Origin: Euryarchaeota archaeon UBA130
GTDB lineage: Archaea; Thermoplasmatota; Poseidoniia; Poseidoniales; Thalassarchaeaceae
Assembly: GCA_002505775.1 (NCBI GenBank)
Contig: DAVY01000010.1
Span: 30,176 to 75,681, forward strand
Length of the DNA: 45,506 bases
Direction: 5' to 3'
The position numbers and the translations under genes were made by a program. The notes beneath the pieces are model-generated. The model ran no database searches and had not been told where the DNA came from. It worked only from the letters and a program-made list of their open reading frames with translations. Below, piece after piece: positions 1-7,977 of the stretch; position 1 is the first letter of the stretch, and every line of letters starts with the position of its first letter.

Positions 1-3000
1 GTAGACAGAGGGTCATCCATCTCATTTGGAGCCAAAATTGTTGAGTCATCTGACAATGATAGGGAAATACAAGGAATGAATGTATCTGCCAGATTCCACG
101 ATACTTGGATTTCTACAGAGGCTATATCTGACTCTAGAGGAATCGTTAATTTCTCATTTGATGTTCCCCACTCTCACCCCCTTGGAACAATATCAGTCAT
201 GCTGATTTTCAATGGTTCAAATGGTACTGAGACCCTGCACTCTTCATTCACATTTATCAACACCATAATTATCAGATCTCCAACCTCAATTACGTTTAGC
301 CCGATTACCTCCAATCCCTCTGCAGGAGACTTCCTTGATGTATCTGGAAACCTTACCTCTAGCAACGGCAGTGGAATCGTAGACAGGTCAGGAAATCCAT
401 TATCGCCCAGCCTGACTTTCTTGATAGACGGGGCATCAAATGGATTTTCTGTCACCGGAGGCTCAGTCAACCCCAACGGAAGTTGGAATGCTAGGATATT
501 TTTGGATATGTCATTCCCAAGGGGAACCCACAATATTACAGCTACATATACCCCAACTGTAAACTATTACAGCTCCAGCTCTGGCAACACCACTTTCGAT
601 AGCCGTGGTTTTTCAATGATTTCAATTGTTGACCCAACTGACCTTGATCCAGATGCAAGAACAATCAGGGGAGACTCATTCGATCTCAACATTTCTGTAA
701 TCGACAATTCAGGAGCAAACGTCAACGACGTCGAGGTAAAGGTCCTGATTGATGGCTTAGAACATTCGACAGGACTTACAGACTCCCAAGGTCTGATGAA
801 TGCCAGTATTTCTACCGATTCAAATAGGGTTCCAGGGCCTATGACCGTAACTGTTGTGTTCGAAGGGATCAATGGAACTACCGGTTTACTTGGAGATCAA
901 ACTTGGACTAGAGTGGTCATTCTTGCTCCGACTGTAATTGATGTGACTGCTATTTCCGGTACTTCTGTGGCAGGAGAGCAAGTAATATTCTCGGGAACCC
1001 TCCTTGATGAACATGGATTTCCTCTGATTGAGGATGGTGCCCCGAAAGGGGGTGTTTTGCATCTATCTGTCGATGGGATAGATGTCGGACCAATCTATAT
1101 TGACGTCTCTAACTCTACCACAGGTACATGGCAAATAACATATGATATCCCTCTAGATATGGACTACGGTCAGCATACTTTCACAATAGAATTCCTCGGT
1201 GGCTTCACATGGGTGGACCCAATGGGACAGGGGGACTCCTTGAATCCAGAATATTATCTCCCTTCGGAAATCACCCTCCCATTCAATGTGACACAGACTT
1301 CCCAGGTTGTCCTTACTACTCCCCAAGGTGAGATTGATAGAAATGAGCTCCTATTGATTGAAGGTATTCTCACCGATGGGGCCGGAAGGCCGTTGGATAA
1401 CAGGACACTTGATGCCTACATGAATGGTCAATTACTGACTTCGCTGAATGTGGATTCGAACGGCTCATTCAGTCTGTTCTTCCCGGTTCCATCTGATATG
1501 CCACTGGGACCTAGAGAAGTAACTTTGATATTCCAGGGAGAGGAATTCATTATCGGTTCAAATTCAACTACCATCTTCACTGTTTTCTCTCCAACCACGC
1601 TATCTATGACCAGTCCCGATCCGCTTGCGGTGGGTGACGTGCTAAATCTAAGAGGTGACATTAGAGATAATCTTCCAGATGGGTGGCTCTCGAATCACTC
1701 TCTTCAGATATTCATCGATGGGATTTTGATAGGAACTACAATTTCTGAAGAAGATGGGTCTTGGCATCTTTCATGGGTGGTATCAGAGTTCTTGGATGTT
1801 GGAGTGCATCAGATAACAGTTATTTCTCCCGATCAGGGCTATTACAGGCAATCTACTGCTGAAGCTAATCTCTCCATAGCCTACCACACAACCATTAATC
1901 TGAATGTTGAAAATAGTGTGGCCACAAGAGGTGGAAAATGGGATTTTTCAGGGAGGCTTTACGATTCCGACAGTGATGGTACTCCCGGATTGCAAGGAAG
2001 AAACATTACATTCTTGCTGGATGGTAATGAAATTACTACAATCACCACAGGTACAGATGGAACATTTTCACTGACATACGATATTGGATACTCCATATCC
2101 AGAGGCGAACATGAAATAACTGTGATATACGCAGGAGAGGAGCTTTACCTTTCCTCTACAGTAAGCACTACTGTTTTCTCAAAGGCCGACATCGAGATTG
2201 AATTACTCACCATCTCAGACGAGGTCGTTAGGGGAGATGAGACCAGGCCAATTAAGATTAGAGGCAGGATATTGGAGATTGGAGGAGATGCCAATACAAT
2301 GGAGGAGATGGACCTCTCGTTAAGTTGGGAAGGATCACTCGAGCCCAATGCTGTGATTTCATGGGACCCAGCAACCGGACAGTTCCTGATAACATCCAAC
2401 GCGAAAACATACATGCCACCCGGCCCATCAAACTTCACGATAGATGTAGGTCCCGATGCAGAAAGATTCCTCAATGGGGCTTCCATAGATTTCGATATCC
2501 AGATTTTAGTTAGTGTAAACTTTGAGTTTATCCCCGACTCCCTGTTCATCAAGAGGGATCAGAGTAAGATTTCTGGCAAGATAAATGTCACGGCATCCGA
2601 CGATAATCGCAGACCTCCAATTGAGGGGGTTTCCATTACCGCCAGGCTAGTGAATGAGACAGCGACCCACTTCACAGTAGTCGGGATGACTGACGAGAAT
2701 GGAATTTTCGACTATCAATTCGAGTCATTCCATGAAGACCACCCATTCTGGGACAGGTCCTTTTGGGGTGTTTTAAGCATTGAGTTTAGTTCTGATTCGG
2801 AAATAATTGACCCGGTCAATTCAACTCAGTTATCCCTGTTTAGCGAAGTGAGTATTAGCTACCAAGCCGAGGAGTCTCAGTCTCTACTACAGCCGGCTAT
2901 TCTCTCAATTGTTCTAGTCATAGTCCTGGGAGTAGCATCGATTCTTATTGTATCAATGAGGAGAAAGAGGCAAGCTGCCATAGATGAGTTAGCTGGGGTA

Positions 3001-3342
3001 TTCAGTTACACAGCAGAACTACTGGCCGCAGGAGATGAGGTGAGGGAAGCAATCTTCAATTGTTACGAAGGACTTTGTTCCATCTTGATGAGTCGGGGCT
3101 TCCTCAGGAGAGATTTCGAGACTGTCAGAGAATTCGAGATGGCAATTAGAAGTGCTTTGCCGATCAGCGAGCAGTCCCTTCTTTCATTGGATAGAATTTT
3201 CGAAGAGGCCAGATACTCCAGTCATATTCTAGGAGAGCCTCACAGAGAGAGCGCACAAATGGCTCTAAACTCTGTCCTACAGGAGATAGACCAACTGGAA
3301 GATGTACCAGCTAGGCCAAAGGGAAAACTAATTGAGGATTAA
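1..3342 (+). CDS. Large Ig-like repeat surface protein with C-terminal DUF4129-like domain (5' truncated)
   Basis: The frame is open from base 1, so the true start lies upstream of the window; the first ATG is at 76. About 950 residues form repeated beta-sandwich units of roughly 90-100 residues, each with recurring phrases such as VDGxxxG and TDxxGxFS, typical of Ig-like or invasin-like repeats of surface proteins, with many N-glycosylation sequons. One membrane helix follows at about residues 962-985 (counted from base 1) with an RRKR stop-transfer. The last ~100 residues (about 1000-1095) resemble the DUF4129 domain: a Tyr/Gly-rich helical stretch, an ETVREFE-like core and a final EEARYS motif. 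I infer an outside-facing stalk or adhesin with a cytoplasmic helical domain. It ends in TTAA shared with the opposing gene's stop. The specific function is unknown. Confidence 0.8.
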   Translation, partial: VDRGSSISFGAKIVESSDNDREIQGMNVSARFHDTWISTEAISDSRGIVNFSFDVPHSHPLGTISVMLIFNGSNGTETLHSSFTFINTIIIRSPTSITFSPITSNPSAGDFLDVSGNLTSSNGSGIVDRSGNPLSPSLTFLIDGASNGFSVTGGSVNPNGSWNARIFLDMSFPRGTHNITATYTPTVNYYSSSSGNTTFDSRGFSMISIVDPTDLDPDARTIRGDSFDLNISVIDNSGANVNDVEVKVLIDGLEHSTGLTDSQGLMNASISTDSNRVPGPMTVTVVFEGINGTTGLLGDQTWTRVVILAPTVIDVTAISGTSVAGEQVIFSGTLLDEHGFPLIEDGAPKGGVLHLSVDGIDVGPIYIDVSNSTTGTWQITYDIPLDMDYGQHTFTIEFLGGFTWVDPMGQGDSLNPEYYLPSEITLPFNVTQTSQVVLTTPQGEIDRNELLLIEGILTDGAGRPLDNRTLDAYMNGQLLTSLNVDSNGSFSLFFPVPSDMPLGPREVTLIFQGEEFIIGSNSTTIFTVFSPTTLSMTSPDPLAVGDVLNLRGDIRDNLPDGWLSNHSLQIFIDGILIGTTISEEDGSWHLSWVVSEFLDVGVHQITVISPDQGYYRQSTAEANLSIAYHTTINLNVENSVATRGGKWDFSGRLYDSDSDGTPGLQGRNITFLLDGNEITTITTGTDGTFSLTYDIGYSISRGEHEITVIYAGEELYLSSTVSTTVFSKADIEIELLTISDEVVRGDETRPIKIRGRILEIGGDANTMEEMDLSLSWEGSLEPNAVISWDPATGQFLITSNAKTYMPPGPSNFTIDVGPDAERFLNGASIDFDIQILVSVNFEFIPDSLFIKRDQSKISGKINVTASDDNRRPPIEGVSITARLVNETATHFTVVGMTDENGIFDYQFESFHEDHPFWDRSFWGVLSIEFSSDSEIIDPVNSTQLSLFSEVSISYQAEESQSLLQPAILSIVLVIVLGVASILIVSMRRKRQAAIDELAGVFSYTAELLAAGDEVREAIFNCYEGLCSILMSRGFLRRDFETVREFEMAIRSALPISEQSLLSLDRIFEEARYSSHILGEPHRESAQMALNSVLQEIDQLEDVPARPKGKLIED

Positions 3343-3851
3343 AATTTGTAGTCAATTCTTAATGTGTTTCCATTCCAAATTGCACCGTCAAACTCAGAAC
3401 CAAATGGCAGACTGAATATCTCCAAGATTCCTCCAAATCGTTCAGGAGCAATAAGTCTGACAATTTGCCTTCCAGCAATTGTAGTTGTCTCTAGAACTAT
3501 ATCTTCTATGACGTTCGAATTAATCGGTATCTCTAGCCCCGATTCCATAGGAATCGCGCCCAAGTTAGATATGGCATCATCAAAGGATTTAATGGCTGAA
3601 TTGAAATTAGATCCACCACTGAACAATATCCCCCCTTCCATTGACTTTCCATGCATCTGCATAACATCCTCTAAGTGCGGAATATCATTCATGAATCTAT
3701 GATGCGAGGCATAAGCGTCTGTATCTAGACCCACTATAGAAGCCAAGGAGTCTTTGAAATTACTCTCAGTATCATCCTCCAACGATATCGCTACTCTGGA
3801 CCACTCCATGGTATTCGGAAGAGACGCTATGGCATGAACCCATTGTTTCAA
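3339..3851 (-). CDS. Hypothetical protein coupled to the XPD-like helicase
   Basis: A 170-residue protein with no family I recognise. It starts at TTG in a TTGA overlap with the helicase stop, which suggests translational coupling and a shared mRNA; the next in-frame ATG would give a protein 14 residues shorter. It is soluble, has no cysteines, and ends in a beta-rich segment. A central stretch (MEGGILFSGGSNF) looks like a loop region. The stop shares TTAA with the opposing surface-protein gene. Position alone suggests a helicase-associated role; nothing in the sequence proves it. Confidence 0.65.
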   Translation of the reverse strand: MKQWVHAIASLPNTMEWSRVAISLEDDTESNFKDSLASIVGLDTDAYASHHRFMNDIPHLEDVMQMHGKSMEGGILFSGGSNFNSAIKSFDDAISNLGAIPMESGLEIPINSNVIEDIVLETTTIAGRQIVRLIAPERFGGILEIFSLPFGSEFDGAIWNGNTLRIDYKF

Positions 3852-5830
3852 ATTTCAAAGAATGATCTGACTCTTTCAGCAGTCCTCGAGGGTTTTGATG
3901 TTTGAATTTTCATCATTTTGGGCATGCAGTCACTAACTCTTCTTTCAAGCATTCTTTTTTCAAGCAATACTATTATTGCCCTATCCTCCTTTTTCCTAAT
4001 CGGCCTACCCAATGCCTGTAAAACACTATTCACGGCAGGTTGAAGGCTAACATACTTCCATGCGCGACTCCTGTCGAACTTATCAGTGAAGTATTCCATC
4101 AGAGCATCCTGTTTCGCGCTGGGAGGGGCCATGGGCAGCCCTATGCACACCAAAGCATCAAGAATATTGTCTGAGTAATCAACGCCTTCCGAAAGCTTTC
4201 CGTTAAGTACTCCGAAGATGGCAACTCCTCCCATGTCCTTCTGTTCGTAAAGGGTCGAAATCATTCCCTCGACTCTTCTCTTACTCATTCGTTGTTCTTC
4301 CTTGATTATCCTCTTACTGGACCATCCAAGATTTTCAAAATCTGAGTGTACCCTTTCTAACATGGAGTAACTAGGTGCGAAAATAGCCACATTTCCTTTG
4401 GTATTCTCAATCACTGCACGTACGTGTTCGCCAATCAAGGACATGCTAGTTTCTCGTTCTGTAAACTTGGTAGTAACATCATTGGCGATAAGTACCGGTC
4501 TGTTTGCAATCGGGAAATCTGAAGAATAAATTCTGCAAGATGATTTTTTACTTGGAACCCCTAGTACTTCTGAGTACATCTCTGGAGGAAAAAGGGTACC
4601 AGACATCAGTATCGCGCCTCTGCAAGTTTCAAATATTTCTTCACCAACGAGGCTGGGATCTAGAAGATGACTTGTTAGTCTAGGCTGTTCTAAGCTATGG
4701 TCGAATACCAATGCCAATGCCGGACTATTGCGGTATCGAATGCATATTTCTAGAATCTCCGCGATTCTGGTGCAATCGTTCTGCTCCTCATCTTCCGTAT
4801 CCTCCTCTTCATCTATGACAACTGAAAATAGCCTATCTATCAAATCACTGACTCTGGTAATTTCAGTGCTTTCATCTTCTTCTAGGACTCCTTGGGTCGA
4901 TTTAGAAATCACATCAAGGAGCTCATTGGATGAGATTCTAAGATCGTCTCCTTTGGTACTATTATTCTCGGACTTCAACCTCTCGAACCATTTAGCCATA
5001 GGCTCCTGCAAAGCAATAATCTGTTTTTCAAGATCCCTAGCGCGCAGGAGCTCATTGGATTCCCCAATATCCAACGAATCGTCCCTTCTTTGCAGATTCC
5101 CTTTGTATTCTGCGATATTATCAAGAGCTCTTCTGAATACCTGATCCGTTATTCTTCTCTCCAATCCACTCCTAATCCTATCTGGAAGGTTATGTGCCTC
5201 GTCGACTATCAAGATAGAATTTTCAAGCTCTATCCCCATTGCGGGGAGAGAAGACTCACGAACATTCTCTACGAAGACGTGATTATAATCGCATACTAGG
5301 ATATCTGCGTGTCCCGCGGCCAACCTAGCTGAGGCCCAAGGACAAATCTTCCTAGCTCTGCCATATTTGACTGTCCAATCTACATGTTGTGGTTCATCAA
5401 GCAACTTCTTCCTCAAGTCAGCACGACGTGATTTCCTAGACTCTTCGACAACTCCGTCTTCACAGTCGCACTTTCCTGTCATTTTGTCTACATGATCACA
5501 CATGCCATCTCTTCCAATAATGTCTACAAGTGAAATCTTTGGGACTCCATCTGGAATTCTACTGTTGATTTTTCTGACGGTGTCAACCACAATCTTGTGT
5601 TGTGTCTGCCTTCCAGTCATGAATATGATATTGGCCCTATCAGGAGAAATATGATTGTCAAATGATGAATGCAGGGCCGAAGCAAGAGCAGCCGCAGTCT
5701 TGCCTATTCCAGTTGGTGCAGCGGCTAGAAGAAATCCTCCATTAGTCAGTGCCCTGACGCCATCAGAAATCATCTCGCTTTGGGAAGATCTGGCATTTTC
5801 GTGCGCGAAATATAACTCAGTGTCACTCAA
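3848..5830 (-). CDS. XPD/Rad3/DinG-family Fe-S ATP-dependent DNA helicase
   Basis: A superfamily 2 helicase of 660 residues, expected to unwind DNA 5'->3' in repair. Visible motifs: Walker A APTGIGKT at about 38-45, DEAH box VDEAHN at about 209-214, a motif near LMSGTLFPP, the LSEGVDYSD motif V region and QALGRPIRKKEDR as motif VI. Four cysteines lie between motifs I and II (about C111, C121, C123, C163, the last in CPWASA), matching the 4Fe-4S cluster of XPD. The N-terminus FAHENARSSQ is family-like and supports this start. Length is typical for archaeal XPD. A TATA-like stretch lies about 50 bp upstream. Downstream the 170-aa gene overlaps its stop. XPD is more likely than bacterial DinG given the archaeal setting. 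Confidence 0.92.
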   Translation of the reverse strand: MSDTELYFAHENARSSQSEMISDGVRALTNGGFLLAAAPTGIGKTAAALASALHSSFDNHISPDRANIIFMTGRQTQHKIVVDTVRKINSRIPDGVPKISLVDIIGRDGMCDHVDKMTGKCDCEDGVVEESRKSRRADLRKKLLDEPQHVDWTVKYGRARKICPWASARLAAGHADILVCDYNHVFVENVRESSLPAMGIELENSILIVDEAHNLPDRIRSGLERRITDQVFRRALDNIAEYKGNLQRRDDSLDIGESNELLRARDLEKQIIALQEPMAKWFERLKSENNSTKGDDLRISSNELLDVISKSTQGVLEEDESTEITRVSDLIDRLFSVVIDEEEDTEDEEQNDCTRIAEILEICIRYRNSPALALVFDHSLEQPRLTSHLLDPSLVGEEIFETCRGAILMSGTLFPPEMYSEVLGVPSKKSSCRIYSSDFPIANRPVLIANDVTTKFTERETSMSLIGEHVRAVIENTKGNVAIFAPSYSMLERVHSDFENLGWSSKRIIKEEQRMSKRRVEGMISTLYEQKDMGGVAIFGVLNGKLSEGVDYSDNILDALVCIGLPMAPPSAKQDALMEYFTDKFDRSRAWKYVSLQPAVNSVLQALGRPIRKKEDRAIIVLLEKRMLERRVSDCMPKMMKIQTSKPSRTAERVRSFFEI

Positions 5831-5880
5831 ACCAAGCCCTCCATGTGGCTACCGGGAATAGACCGACCAAGAAGATTGGG

Positions 5881-5887
5881 TATTATT
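5881..5887 (-). promoter_or_regulatory. TATA-like box upstream of XPD helicase
   Basis: Minus-strand AATAATA about 50 bp before the helicase start, inside a short dyad TTGGG-N7-CCCAA (5876-5892). It fits an archaeal TATA position with a short 5' UTR. It is assigned by eye only. Confidence 0.3.
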
Positions 5888-5895
5888 CCCAAGAG

Positions 5896-6051
5896 TTAGG
5901 ATAGCTGAGTCATGATTCTCTGAGCTCTCTTCCTTAGTCCTTCGAACCCATATGAGTTGTGTGCGAGAGGGCCTAACGGCCCTCCCGCGTTGTTCTCGTG
6001 CATCCCATCCTCACACATTTCCCTCGCCTCACATAGCGTTTGATTCGTCAT
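5896..6051 (-). CDS. Possible 51-aa small protein
   Basis: A short open frame of 51 codons begins at an ATG (6051) that overlaps the end of the ribbon-helix-helix gene and is preceded by GAGG about 5-8 bases upstream, so coupled translation is possible. The C-terminal part is basic and helical (GFEGLRKRAQRIM), plausible for a small nucleic-acid-binding peptide. The middle is encoded by a strong hairpin (5967-5984), so the region might instead be a transcribed 3' end. No family recognised. Confidence 0.33.
   Translation of the reverse strand: MTNQTLCEAREMCEDGMHENNAGGPLGPLAHNSYGFEGLRKRAQRIMTQLS
5967..5984. other. Strong GC hairpin downstream of the RHH regulator
   Basis: GAGGGCC-TAAC-GGCCCTC is a perfect 7-bp stem with a 4-base loop. 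It lies 3' of the ribbon-helix-helix gene on the minus strand. There is no T-run after it on either strand, so it is not a classical terminator; it could be an RNA processing or stability element. Confidence 0.5.
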
Positions 6052-6397
6052 CGCCTCTTCTTCGAAGCTCATCCATTCTAGCCTCAATTAGGTCACCAAC
6101 CTGGTCATCCTCTAGCATAATTCTCCTGATGTGACCTCTGGCCGCACTCCTGAGAACTGCGTCAGGTTTCTCTCCATGCAATTTACAGAAATCCTCTATT
6201 CTTGCACTCAAATCTGGACCAAGATTGACTTGTACTGTATCTCCGGAAACCTGATGACTATCTGTCAAGAAATCTCTTATTGCCATTCTAATCACATCTG
6301 ATCGGTTTCTCATCCCATCCAACCCTACTAGTCTGTCTAACTCAAGGAGATGATCTTCGGGGATTCGAAGTGAAATCATCGGGCTGTGGCCTGTCAT
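6029..6397 (-). CDS. Ribbon-helix-helix (CopG/NikR-like) transcriptional regulator
   Basis: The N-terminus (MISLRIPEDHLLELDRL... then NRSDVIRMAIRDFL) is the classic RHH DNA-binding fold: a short beta strand, then two helices with the RSDVIRxA signature. The next ~75 residues form a second domain of unknown ligand specificity; the His/Cys pattern of NikR metal sites is not evident (one Cys, FCKLHGEK). I prefer the ATG at 6397 because GGGGGATCA lies just upstream; the frame also allows an ATG at 6418 (129 aa). It is divergent from the HD hydrolase, and the intergenic region holds a 33-bp imperfect palindrome, which suggests autoregulation and control of the neighbour. Confidence 0.85.
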   Translation of the reverse strand: MTGHSPMISLRIPEDHLLELDRLVGLDGMRNRSDVIRMAIRDFLTDSHQVSGDTVQVNLGPDLSARIEDFCKLHGEKPDAVLRSAARGHIRRIMLEDDQVGDLIEARMDELRRRGDDESNAM

Positions 6398-6440
6398 TCT
6401 GATCCCCCGTTGGCCCATCGAGAGGGGGGAGGGGTATTAA

Positions 6441-6473
6441 TTGTATCTCAAATGAATTGCAAATGAAATACAA
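6441..6473. promoter_or_regulatory. Candidate RHH operator (imperfect palindrome and direct repeat)
   Basis: TTGTAT at 6441-6446 mirrors ATACAA at 6468-6473, and 12 of 16 half-site positions match across the dyad. Inside it, CAAATGAA occurs twice as a direct repeat (6449-6456 and 6460-6467). RHH dimers often bind tandem or inverted short sites. It overlaps AT-rich TATA-like stretches serving both divergent genes. Confidence 0.55.
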
Positions 6474-6503
6474 TAATATGACCTGACGAATAGTTCTTCT
6501 TCA

Positions 6504-7871
6504 ATGGCAGTTTCCTTCAAGGGGAAAGACACACTCGCAAGCTCGTGGTGTGCTGTGAAGACTATCAATGATGCAATACACGGGCAGTTCAGGATTGATG
6601 GGGTTAGAGAGAATCTTCTCTCAACTCCAGAAATGAATAAACTAAGTCACATTAAGCAGTTAGGTTTGGCTCATTTAGTATTCCCTGGAGCTCACCACAC
6701 CCGGTTTGAACATTCTCTCGGTGTTTCTCATGTAGCTGAAATGATGGCTGATTCTCTGGGATTAGATGGATTGGAGAAGGACACAGTTGGTGTAGCGGCT
6801 CTTCTTCATGATGTAGGACATGGGCCTTATTCACATACCTTAGAACATATTTTGCATGAGAGGGGAGGATTGGATCATATGTCAATCACTGAGGGCATTA
6901 TTCTGGGCGATTATGATGTATTGCGGGAAGGAGAGGGATCATCAGTTCCAGAAAGAAAGTCTGTACCTGAAATTCTAGAAAATCATGGCATAGACCCAAA
7001 TGAAGTCGCTGGTTTAATCAGAGGGCCCGATGCAAAGGGCTCTGAACGAAATCTTCTTTCTTGGACTGAGGGAAGGACAAACTTCGTTGAGAACGATAAA
7101 ACGATGGCTCACCTCATCCACGGCCCCGTGGATTGTGATCAGATTGACTATTTACTCAGAGACTCTCATTTTACTGGCGTCAAACATGGGGTTATCGACC
7201 ATAGAAGACTGATTATGTGCTTGGAAAGTCATGGAGGGGATATTTCTGTGGAAGAGGGAGGCCTATCTGCACTGGAGGGTATGCTAGTCGCAAGAGGGCT
7301 GATGTACAGTGCTGTATATTTCCATAGAGTCACAAGAGTGACTGAGGTGATGCTCTCAAGAGCAGTAGAAAGGAGCGAAGGATATATTCCTGATTCATTT
7401 GATTTACAGAAAAGAGTTGACGCCGAGATATGGCAAGTCCTCCACGAAGCTGGCGATTTTTCTAGAGACATGATTCGAAGATTAAAGTATAGACAACTGC
7501 TCAAAGTTTGCCTTTCAAGAAGGAAGCAAGATCTGAGCGAGGAGGATGTAAGACTCCTTACCGAACTCGCTTCTGACTCAAAGAAGAGGATAGATCTAGA
7601 GGATGAAATCGCAAGAAGGGCCGGATTAGAACCCGGATACGTCGCTATAGACGTCCCCAACATCAAACTCCTATTATCAGAACCCAGAATGTCTCAGGTC
7701 GATATCAGGATTATCGGTGATGATGGCAAGACAAGGTGGTTTAGGGAACACACGCCCCTTGCAGAGGCTCTCAGAAAAAGGCAAGTCAGTCAGGCGGTCT
7801 TCTACGTGATGACCATTCCCGGATTTGAGGGCAAGGTTTCCCAGATCTCCGAGGACGTTCTATTCACTTAG
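6504..7871 (+). CDS. HD-domain phosphohydrolase, dGTPase/SAMHD1-like
   Basis: The 455-residue protein has the HD superfamily metal site: HTRFEHSLG (H70 region), ALLHDVGHGPYSH (H102-D103) and the later DCDQIDYLLRDS motif carrying the fourth ligand. This arrangement is that of the dNTP triphosphohydrolase and YdhJ-like branch, which hydrolyses (deoxy)nucleotides; exact substrate cannot be read from sequence. Length is typical of the family. TATA-like ACAATAATA lies about 30 bp upstream of the ATG, overlapping the edge of the palindromic operator, so the divergent RHH protein probably controls it. Confidence 0.88.
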   Translation: MAVSFKGKDTLASSWCAVKTINDAIHGQFRIDGVRENLLSTPEMNKLSHIKQLGLAHLVFPGAHHTRFEHSLGVSHVAEMMADSLGLDGLEKDTVGVAALLHDVGHGPYSHTLEHILHERGGLDHMSITEGIILGDYDVLREGEGSSVPERKSVPEILENHGIDPNEVAGLIRGPDAKGSERNLLSWTEGRTNFVENDKTMAHLIHGPVDCDQIDYLLRDSHFTGVKHGVIDHRRLIMCLESHGGDISVEEGGLSALEGMLVARGLMYSAVYFHRVTRVTEVMLSRAVERSEGYIPDSFDLQKRVDAEIWQVLHEAGDFSRDMIRRLKYRQLLKVCLSRRKQDLSEEDVRLLTELASDSKKRIDLEDEIARRAGLEPGYVAIDVPNIKLLLSEPRMSQVDIRIIGDDGKTRWFREHTPLAEALRKRQVSQAVFYVMTIPGFEGKVSQISEDVLFT

Positions 7872-7967
7872 TTTGATTAACTACTGACATTCATACGGGA
7901 TATCATTCAAAAGGGCGAGGCTTTACGCGGAAGTGGCTGGTACCTAAAACAGGAATCTTCAACCACC

Positions 7968-7972
7968 GGTGA
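7968..7972 (+). promoter_or_regulatory. Shine-Dalgarno site deciding the gdhA start
   Basis: GGTGA, complementary to the archaeal anti-SD core, lies 5 bases before the ATG at 7978 and overlaps the alternative GTG at 7969, making the GTG an unlikely start. Confidence 0.6.
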
Positions 7973-7977
7973 GTGCT

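Noticed and set aside
5967..5984. Intrinsic terminator
   Set aside because: The stem is strong but no T-run follows on either strand.
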